Program-made: the position numbers and the translations under genes
Shown: positions 47,801 to 64,000 of the stretch, one piece after another
Layout of the letters: each line of letters begins with the position of its first letter
How positions within the stretch are numbered: position 1 is the stretch's first letter
The notes under the pieces: generated by a model
The model's input: only the letters and a program-made list of their open reading frames with translations
Databases searched by the model: none
What the model was told of the DNA's origin: nothing
From: Glandiceps talaboti
Taxonomy: Eukaryota > Hemichordata > Enteropneusta > Spengelidae
Direction of reading: 5' to 3'
DNA length: 64,000 nt
Assembly: GCF_964340395.1 (NCBI RefSeq)
Contig: NC_135553.1
Coordinates: 1,391,001-1,455,000, forward strand

Positions 47801-50137
47801 GAATTTAAAACCATTCTTATATTACATACTATTATGGATAAAAATGATAACAGAATTATCTACATCTTTGCATCAAAGTGATCCAATTAAACCTTTATTT
47901 TGCTGAGGTAAACAGTATGAATTTCTGACAATTGTCATATATGTATTAGGTACTATTACAGGTAACAACTGAAGAAGGAATTATCTAGATCTCAGTGCAT
48001 CAAAATAATCAAATAAAATACTTTTTCTGAGGTTTGAGAACCATGGTAACAGATGGTATGTAAAATTTACATTCCATATATTTGGTGGGGAACCTGGTAA
48101 AATGTCACTGTCAGAGGAAAGTTACATATTAGATACTTACTACCATTTACATGTATGTGAAATAAATACACTACTTAAAGATTGTAAGTACATGACTAAG
48201 GATATCAAACCCTACATGTAGATTTGGGCATTTTACTTTTATCATTATTAGCCTATCATCGGGAAAACCAGAATTCCATGACCTTAGTTCATGACCTTAG
48301 TTTAATTTAGTGAAATTAAGGATGTACATGACTTGACTGTCATATAACTTGTATCTTGTGATATTGATGTTTTCCAATATGTCATATTTCACATTCCATA
48401 TTTCCTGGTACAGTCCATCCCATATATGTACTGTATCCTGGGTGTGATAAGTAAGATTTCTACACACTATGAATGTGTCATATATCACATTCCATATTTT
48501 CTGGTACAGTCAGAGTCTATTCTATTCATGTATTGTGTCCTGGGTGTGATAAGTAAGATTTCTACACACTATGAACACATTCTCTCAGTAATGTTACACA
48601 GTCACATACCAATATTGATAAGACTCAACACTTGGTTCACGCTATGATAAACAAATTATTCTGAGAAATTCTTTTCTAAAATACTGTGTTAGAAAATACT
48701 TGTTCAGACTTCATATCATTAAAACTGACCAATAAAAACCTCTCCCTTCCCTTGCTATCAATATCCCTTTGTCATCTCATTGTTTTAGGCAGTGTGGTGA
48801 CAAAGGTCAAAGGTCACATCTTAAAATGAAAATAGAATATATATATATCTATTTTTATAATTTTGACCAGTGTCTATCTCAATAAAAATTGTATTCGAGT
48901 TTGTGTGTATTTTGTCACTGATCAAATATACACAACAAAATGAGCCAAGTAAATGTACTACATTCTGTGTGAATTTTGAATTACTAGAAAGATAATTTTT
49001 TGCATATGAAGTATTTTGCTATGATATTATTTCTATAAGAGAAATCATTTCTTACCCGTAGTGTCAACAGCAGCTGTACAGCATTAGCAAATGAAGGCGG
49101 GTATGGCAATCCAATGAAGTGAACCATACGGAAGAAAGCAATATAGGAAAAGCACCAAATAAAAGTCAACTTATGGCAGTGTCTGAGAATAGAAATGGGT
49201 GATAGTTAGCTATATAGTAATATCAATATGGTAGCCAATGAACCAACATAGCTAGCTATAACAATATCAATGTGAGAGCCAATGAACCAACATAGTAGAT
49301 CCAAATGTTCTCATTGAAATACAAATTGGTTTATATTTGAAGGCAGTCCTGCTTGTATATGGAATAAGTCGTCCCTTCCTTCTCCGTCCTGCAAAGAGAC
49401 TGTCGTGAAACCTGTGCTTACTAGAAATGCTGGTAACTAAATAATTAACGCACCTGTGGTCCAATATTAGTTGAGCGAAATGCGTGCACCATCTACAAGC
49501 AGGACTAATTTGGAGGGGGTGTGTCTTAAGTTAAACGATAAATGGTGTCTTTGCAAAACCTTAGTAATAGAAAGATGGAAACCTGATAAAATTTAAAAGG
49601 TTTCGAGACAATTTATATATGTGTGAGAGACTTTTTAAGTGAAAAGTGTGGGGTCTGGTTATTTTACTCATTGACATTACTGACGGCGGAATGTAGTATG
49701 AAGATCTGCCTTTTTAATACGTCCATTGTCCACAACATTGATAAAGTATCTCACACTCTCCAATTTATGACTGGGGAAACAAAGAATAAGAACTTATTGT
49801 GATGAGGAGACAAAAGTTTGCAAAGGAGTACTGCACAATATGTATTCCTGATGAAAATGCGTCCTATTAATGTCAATAATGCATTACAAGTATGAATGAA
49901 AGTGATATGTGTGAACTCAACTGACCTCCAGCCGGCGACTTTGACAATGGCAGCCGTCCCAAACGTCACGATTAATGAATGAAGGGAGTGTAAGCGACAG
50001 AGACTAACCACTAGAGCTACTCCTGCACCACTGCTTATAAGTTTTTTGCTGGTGGCTGTCTTTGCATATTTCACCGTGTAGGCTACTGGCATCGAAATCA
50101 GCAGAACACACATGTAAATAAACTCGTCGGGCGACAT
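44828..50137 (-). CDS. MBOAT7: MBOAT7 / LPIAT1 lysophosphatidylinositol acyltransferase, complete
   Basis: Six exons: 50137-49926, 49182-49056, 47673-47508, 46932-46575, 45992-45819 and 45212-44828 (TAG stop). They sum to 1422 nt, or 473 residues, essentially the vertebrate length. The start MSPDEFIYMCVLLISMPVAY matches the family's N-terminus. Later blocks are FANAVQLLLTLR, YAYCYVGIMTGPYYKYKTYY, FFVFRMRMYAAWVLSECVCI, and GWNMTVQWWL with the conserved MBOAT Asn. Then come SAFWHGIHPGYFLSF with the catalytic His and RGFEYLSMGFLLLRW. Most of the chain is hydrophobic, consistent with a multi-pass ER-membrane enzyme. The family transfers arachidonoyl-CoA to lysophosphatidylinositol in the Lands cycle. 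All introns are GT-AG. The C-terminal tail is Lys/Glu-rich. Confidence 0.95.
47642..47800 (-). repeat. MBOAT7: 53-bp tandem triplication over the MBOAT7 exon 3 acceptor
   Basis: Three identical 53-bp units at 47642-47694, 47695-47747 and 47748-47800. Each carries the first 32 coding bases of exon 3, its acceptor (CTTTACCTAG) and upstream intron. Using a copy other than the first would insert 53 or 106 nt and shift the frame. Confidence 0.95.
48391..48582. repeat. Duplication of about 97 bp
   Basis: CACATTCCATATTTYCTGGT ... GGGTGTGATAAGTAAGATTT occurs twice, 96-97 bp apart, in an MBOAT7 intron. Confidence 0.85.
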
Positions 50138-51386
50138 GTTGGATCGCGTTGTCCCCAATCTCGTGAGGAACGAGAATGAGAGGCGAGACTGACACCTGTT
50201 GCTCAAGTTAAGTTACTGCAAACAGCTACGAACAACGGTGACAACCTCTCGTACAGAAACTTCCTGAACAAAGTAAAACAGAAAAGTAATGTTTAAATCT
50301 GCAATTCACAAAAGCATAGTCACATTTTCTTGATTTGGGGTTTCATATACAATAAAAAGAGATAAAAAATGAACTAAATAAATGAATAAGTAAATACAAT
50401 TATATAGAAACAGATAAATCATATTGGGATTGGATACTCCTGATGGTATAGCATATCTTAGGTCAATTGGCAAGTGTACTTTGTAGGTAGGTAGGTGTCA
50501 AGGTCTGGAGTTCTCTCAGTATACTGGTCGGTAACTACCAAGTCACCGTTAATAATATTTAATATGTATAGTTTTAACAGAAGGCTGAGTTGTAAGCTCA
50601 TATCACGTCACAAACAATGCATTGATGTCATTACACTTTGTAGACACACATTAATTGTCAATAATCTACAAAAGACATCGTTTCTGTCCAAGTCGTGGCC
50701 GTTCCCCAATGTTTGGTAAATTTAGAATCTCACTAACCCTTGCCGATAAGGCTGCGAGTTTCAAGTGTCTAACTAATCATTTTTTATCACGAGGGTCGCC
50801 TTAAATAACACGTAGCAGGCACACACGGAAATGACATGAATATGGATTTATATATATATGAGCTCATGGATACTCAAGAATTTTCTCGCAAAGTGGTTGA
50901 AATGTAAATGTTTAATAACAATCCTGTTAAAAAGTAACCAACCGTGGTCCTACCCATGTCACTGTATCGTTGAATAACATATGTGTCAGAGTACACAGAC
51001 TAGTACAGTGGCTCCGATATTCTTTTTATTTCTACGTAGTCTAGCCTGTCGGAAGTAGAGTCTCCTTGTATGTGAATGCTATTTTCATCTAATCTGTCGT
51101 TCCCATCATTTAAATCGGTAGGTTTGACGTGTCACTTTGAAGTTTTGGTGACAACTTTACCACGACACCAGATTACTCCATGTTCTATTACTCTTTTAAA
51201 AAAATGTACTTTGTTTAGAACATTATTACGGCTGTTATCGCCGATAATATCTTGGGCTACCTGTCACAACCCACATACCGATCATCCTTGTCTTACGTGT
51301 CAATTTTGACGATGAAAGATGTTTCGATTTAACGAGAAAGTGTGAAAATAGTGACCAGGAGATCGACTACAGTAGTTTTAATCACG
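50138..51386. promoter_or_regulatory. Divergent promoter region between MBOAT7 and the 51-kb gene
   Basis: The initiation codons of the two genes are 1249 bp apart, head-to-head. The sequence has a near-normal CpG density. No clear TATA box or factor cluster was recognised. Confidence 0.5.
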
Positions 51387-58245
<6,859 letters not shown>

Positions 58246-61200
58246 GTAAGTTCCTTTATACATAAAAAAAAAATATATCAAATATATGGAAATAACAGTT
58301 TTTAACCAACGCAGACAACTATGAGTGGTAAATATGTTTACCGACTCGTATCGGAGGAACGAAATAACAACAAATTTAAGTGTTAGATTTGACTACTAAA
58401 ATAATTACTGATTTAGGAAAGATAGACTACATCAAGTGTGTCTTTAGCAGAATTTCGACAATTTAGGCGGTTTGTGGATAAAACTAGTGTCGTCCAAACT
58501 GTAGTTTGTAGTTGGCAATAGTAGATTTAATGACGCCTGGACTTGAACACCCCCCCCCCCTCCCCCTTGAATTCTCGTTAAGAAATACTGACGTGAAGAA
58601 AGGCAAGGCTAGAGTTATCAAACCAGTATCAGGATCTAGATTTTGAAACGACTGACCCCCACATTGTATATATCAAACACTACATAGTATCGTAAAATAA
58701 AGTACAGTGATGTTCGATCATTCGTATGTTTATGTCAGACTCCCAAAATTCATACTTATTTACATTGAATCCAAAATACTGAAATGCTATGACTCTGTTG
58801 AGGGGGTATATGTATCTCTTTAAAGGCTGGGCTAATTTTCAATCCCGGGTCAGAGAGCATTTAGTAAGTACTCTGCTTAGTAAACATGAAATATAACTCT
58901 TTATCACCATGTACACCATTTTGAAAATCTAAAACTTAAAAAGAAGAAGAAATGTACATGTTTAACTGTGTACGGGTCACATGTCAGTAAATACAGAGCG
59001 TGTTCAGGAAAATTGTGAAGTTCTAGCAATGACAGAAACTATGTGGAATCAATGAAATACCACATACTGGATTTAAAGTATTAGGCTACGTATGGAAACA
59101 GACATTTACACTGTCTCTTTAGTTATAATAGTCTAAATCATAATATGTACTTCCCAATAAGGTAAGCCAAACAACGCAGGAACTTGTATTAATTGGCGGC
59201 CGGTGACGACCGGGGAAGACAAATGCGGCTCGATACCTCTATTTCCATCACGTATAGTGCCAGTTTTGTTTGTTTTCGATATTTTTGTTCCGGGTGATCA
59301 TGAACGCCGTTGGAAGGCGGCGATTACCCGGAACGACAAAATAGAAAGCAAACGACAATGAACAAATGAAATAAGAGGCAAAATTAATGAAGAAATAGAG
59401 CCTCTTTTACCACATCAGAATTTAATCAGATTGGGGGGAGCCGGAGACAAACCTTACTGCGACGAGACTGGGGTTCTTTAACGGGTATGGCTAATATAAC
59501 GGTTTTTGGCAGGAGGAACCAATGTTAACACTGGAATGTTATCAATAAACATTTGTCATGCGAGTCTTTCTACACTCAGTGTACTAACATTTGAACAATT
59601 CTTATGTAAATGTATTGGACTTTTGTGATGTGATGTGATGTGATGTGATGTGATGCGACGTTGTGAGACGTGAGGTGATGTGATGTGACATCTGAATTTA
59701 AGCAAAAACGGTGTTAGTGATGGACATATACAGTAATGAAATATATTTTACCGGTGATTTACTGTGGCTGTCTGTCTGATATTCAATCATTAAAAACAGT
59801 AACTGGTCGAAATTAAGCTTATAAGTCGTTGTTGCGAAATCCTAACCATTTATTAAGAGATTACAACCGTTGTTTTTAGTCAATGAATGTATATATCTCT
59901 TCATTCTGAGATTAGTTTATAATACAAATTATTATCGATTTTAAGCACTTGATTTAGGAAATATATGATGATAGATTATCTGTAGTCTCACACTAAGTTT
60001 TCACAAACTGCGTTAGGCTGACCTTGTTTCTCTTCCTCTTTGAAGAATGATCGTCTGTTGTCACAATTTATTCACCCGACAAATAAGTTGGGAAAAATTG
60101 AAAGTACAGTGTTTTCACGTTGTTATTTGTATCAGTCTTACCCACCGTATAATGGCGTAGAAAAATTTAAAACATTTATTAGGCCCCTATGCGGTTCATT
60201 TTAACATGATAAGGACCCATATACCATAGTAGACTTTACATACCACATTACCATGGTTACCAGTTTGGTAACGATGTCACGTGACTCCATATTATAGACG
60301 AAAAATCTATCAAAACAATACTAAATGGTCTATACGTCTTAGATCCTATACTAAATTTTCAAATTTCGATATCATAGTTGTACCTTAAATTTCATTGTAA
60401 TAATATAAATGTATTTATAGTCCATTACATGCATAGTGAGAATGACAACATGTCTACTTGGGCACATAATCCGCACCCAATACCTGTTACATTCTACATC
60501 CTAATGACTATCAAGTACTTTATCAGTGGCAAATCAAGGACTCATTGTTGAAAATGGACGTGTTGGAATGTAGATCACCTTCTGCATATTTCTGACAATA
60601 ACGTGATAATTTCGAGCGTTAGGTCTTACTTAGGGTAAATGAACAATCTGATTAAAATCCGATGTAGATGTCGGCTAATCGTTCATTGCTAGTTTACCTT
60701 CGTTATTTTGCTTGAATTGACCTTCTTGGTACATGTTTACATTTTTTAGCCTGATCGCCTCCTCTAGAATGTATACTCAATAGACTTTCCGTGGCTTCGT
60801 ATGAGGAGACATCTTGAGATTTGAAGTCATGGATAGCATCTAGTATCTAGACTAACGAACACATAAAACGACACTGTGTCTACTTAGATGAATGATGTAC
60901 AAATTAAGTAGGTGGAAACATGCAGGGCGTAAACTTTTGTACTGTAGCTGCACCGACAAGACAGTAGTATGTTTATTAGAGTGACATGTAATCACATAAC
61001 ATAATAGTAACAATACAAGTCGAAACAAGGAATTACCCAGTCCAACGGGCTTACAAGTCACTACAATCAGTGTACAATATATACAGGTTACACTGTTGAA
61101 AGAAAAAAAGCAGACTACATCCAAAAACTTTCGCAAAGTAACATAATACGATAAGACAATTTGTAAGACCATGGTAACCATGGTGACCATGATGTTTGGT

Positions 61201-61410
61201 TTTGTTCCTTTGTATTAAACCATGATTGGAAATATTCTAAGGATCACATTGTTTACCGATGATAAATTTAGACATGATTTAACCATACTCTTGTGACTCC
61301 TGTCGACGATTCAAAACCTACACCACACCTCTATGACTGTCACTTCCCTCGCTAAAGATGCATGCTCGACCAAAATGGTACATAAATGATATATGTAATA
61401 TAATGATATA
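58246..61410. other. Downstream region, no firm exon
   Basis: Contains a hairpin at 59289-59334 (GTTCCGGGTGATC ... GATTACCCGGAAC), a TGATG pentamer array (59627-59695), and X-box-like palindromes at 60248-60262 and 61170-61185. A good polypyrimidine acceptor at about 60043 precedes an open stretch that was not accepted as an exon. Confidence 0.4.

Positions 61411-61865
<455 letters not shown>

Positions 61866-61942
<77 letters not shown>
61866..61942. repeat. (TA)n tract after SINE tail
   Basis: About 38 TA units continuing from the AAATA tail of the SINE. Confidence 0.95.
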
Positions 61943-61945
<3 letters not shown>

Positions 61946-62023
61946 GATATCATGGTTCATGGTATATAAATGATATCATGAACCATGATATCATTTATAT
62001 ATAGAAACTCAGTGTTAAGTTAT

Positions 62024-62114
<91 letters not shown>

Positions 62115-62150
62115 CTTAACCCTTATATATATATAACTTAACACTAATGG
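61936..62150. repeat. Nested AT-rich palindromes
   Basis: ATATAAATGATATCATGGTT pairs with AACCATGATATCATTTATAT (61936-62002). GTGTTAAGTTATATATATA (62010 on) pairs with TATATATAACTTAACAC (to 62147) around a further TA tract. Confidence 0.85.
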
Positions 62151-62204
62151 TGTCGAAACAGAGTTACATTAAAATTCAAATCACAATGATCAATATTGTA
62201 CTGT

Positions 62205-62530
62205 ATGGTGGAGTCATGATGGGTGAATGGTTAGCGTGACCGGCTTGGAATCTACAGGTTGCAGGTTCGAGCCCTGTCGCTGCCTGCTGTTTGTTTCTGA
62301 GTGCTAAAGTTAAAGCTAAAGTCCTTGGGCAAGATTTGTACAATTGGGGACCTGGTAGGATGTAGGTTGCAATGTGAAGGCTTTAATCCTATGCGCTGAA
62401 ATGGCTGCAATGGATTGTATGCTCCCCGGGGAGTTGAGGAAGACTAAAGGGCCGTTGTGCCGTTCTGATCCGATAATAATTGTAAAGCGCTTTGAGCACT
62501 GTGTGGGAACCCAACATTATTATGACATGC
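62205..62530 (+). mobile_element. tRNA-derived SINE, family B
   Basis: The head has box A-like GTGAATGGTTAGCGTG (62223) and box B GGTTCGAGCC (62264). The body contains CCTTGGGCAAGATTTGTACA. Near the 3' end is TAAAGCGCTTTGAGCA, a motif seen at the 3' part of several widespread metazoan SINE superfamilies. It is clearly different from the SINE 340 bp upstream. Confidence 0.82.
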
Positions 62531-63635
62531 ACGTCTGTTGGCGAACAAACGCACGACCCGAAATGTGTCGTCTACCCTTATATTATTGCCATTCGAACGG
62601 GTTGTTTAACAATGTAAAAAAATATTATTTTATTGCTCATTCGACAAGAGAGCTTTGGAAATATTGATTAAAAGGTAAAAATAGATTGTTTTATTGCCAG
62701 TCTCAAGGTCTTGGAAATAAGTGTAAGATAATTAGGTTATTTTTATTGCCAGTATAGTTGACAAGGGGAGTTATACAACACTTGGAATAAGATCTATGGT
62801 TTCAATGTTTGTAAGTACTAGAAAGGTCAGAATGGCATATGTCAGGATGAAATCTCAAGTACACCTGTGTGTCTTTAACAAAAGTGACCCCCTAGATTAC
62901 TTCAAAACAACATCGTACATCCATAAACATAATAAATCTAGTAACATCGTAAACAAGAGGTTAAGATAAATAGAAATAATTGAAACAAATTAATTAACTT
63001 TTGTCATATATTGTAGTATACTTTCTGTTCTATAAAAGACTTCTATTCGTTCTACTTGTTAAAACTAAAACTTGTGATGGTCAAGATTTTTATAAATCCA
63101 GCAAACTTATCATAGTACACCATAGAGAATTTTGGCAGAAAGTAGTTCTAGGGCCATAAGCTGTGAACATGTATGGTACTAAATACACGATGGCGCTAAC
63201 AAAAAACAAAAATATATATATATATATATAAACCTCAGTCCACAAGCAAAAAATTACCAAAAAGATATAACTTGAAAACAACAAATTACATCCAGTTAAG
63301 TCAGTTATAGGCCAGTTTAACCTTTACCCTAGAAAAGACTTGAGGAGAAGTTGACAACGATAATCGATGTGATGTCGGGTGTGTATTATCTGAAATGTCA
63401 CATCTGGAGTGATATCCACACATAATAAGTAGCTACGTTGTCAGGCACATTTGCCATGTGTATAGGTCCGAGTTGAACATTTCATCAGAACAGGGCCATG
63501 TACCGACTTGAGTTACAGTTCACAGTTTGAACTCTTGCTACACTGCATTGTGTTCATGTGGGGGATTGACACTGAGATTCAATGAGATCTCGAAAGAAGA
63601 GTCTGAAATAGTCAGAGACAAAGTGTAAACCCAAG

Positions 63636-63636
<1 letters not shown>

Positions 63637-63698
<62 letters not shown>

Positions 63699-63718
63699 GC
63701 ACACACACACACACACAC

Positions 63719-63767
<49 letters not shown>
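63637..63767. repeat. (CA)n microsatellite with CG interruptions
   Basis: About 65 CA units with a few CG substitutions. The long Cys/Val ORFs on the minus strand are repeat translation. Confidence 0.96.
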
Positions 63768-63769
<2 letters not shown>

Positions 63770-63872
63770 TACGTAATGTGGTGAACTTAGCATGTAAGCT
63801 GACACTCCAAATAAATATACTCTACACTGCTGTTGAGATAATTCGAGTAACACTCTAATGAATCTCTTGGAT

Positions 63873-64000
63873 ATGTTTTATGTATTCATTGTAAATAATG
63901 ATGTACTTGAAGTGTTCATATGTTTTATGTATTCATTGTAAATAATGATGTACTTGAAGTGTTCATGTGTTTTATGTATTCATTGTAAATAATGATGTAC
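63873..64000. repeat. 47-bp tandem repeat cut by window end
   Basis: ATGTTTTATGTATTCATTGT starts units at 63873, 63920 and 63967. The array leaves the window. Confidence 0.93.

Noticed and set aside
60044-60140. Possible fourth exon of the 51-kb gene
   Set aside because: The acceptor (TTTCTCTTCCTCTTTGAAG) is good and the frame stays open, but no convincing donor and no helical continuation were seen.

Overview
The window is nuclear DNA of an invertebrate animal. It is AT-rich and carries spliced genes with canonical GT/AG exons, tRNA-derived SINEs, foldback elements, a DIRS-type retrotransposon and many minisatellites. Orthologues of vertebrate genes (CCDC33, GATD3/ES1, MBOAT7) are easy to recognise, which fits an invertebrate deuterostome or a lophotrochozoan. 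The species cannot be named from sequence alone.

Layout: (1) 454-25785, plus strand: the 3' two thirds of a CCDC33-like coiled-coil gene (12 exons, 5' end outside the window), with a long 3' UTR to about 28.58 kb. Its 18-kb intron (3490-21772) holds a CpG-rich stretch that begins with a foldback element, a 5.5-kb DIRS retrotransposon (5718-11201), a candidate internal promoter with an in-frame alternative first exon (12.0-12.33 kb), a 65-bp minisatellite, a 3.2-kb array of a 40-bp unit, and a foldback MITE. (2) 29938-33648, minus strand: a secreted EGF-repeat gene with a signal-peptide exon and five phase-1 EGF exons; its 3' end was not found. (3) 37498-42196, minus strand: a complete seven-exon GATD3 gene with a mitochondrial presequence and what looks like a U12-type AT-AC intron. 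(4) 44828-50137, minus strand: a complete six-exon MBOAT7 (lysophosphatidylinositol acyltransferase) gene, 473 codons. (5) 51387-58245, plus strand: the first three coding exons of an unrecognised gene, head-to-head with MBOAT7. (6) 58-64 kb: no firm exon; TA/CA microsatellites, two tRNA-derived SINEs of different families and palindromes.

The genes form no operon-like pathway. CCDC33 converges on the EGF gene; GATD3 and MBOAT7 lie in tandem behind the EGF gene on the minus strand.

Most notable: the AT-AC intron in GATD3; a cluster of Sox-Oct composite, X-box and forkhead motifs just upstream of an in-frame alternative first exon in CCDC33; a DIRS element whose inverted terminal repeats match at 135 of 136 bases although its reverse transcriptase is deleted and only its tyrosine recombinase is intact; and tandem repeats that repeatedly include or abut splice acceptor sites. 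All calls were made by eye, without database searches.
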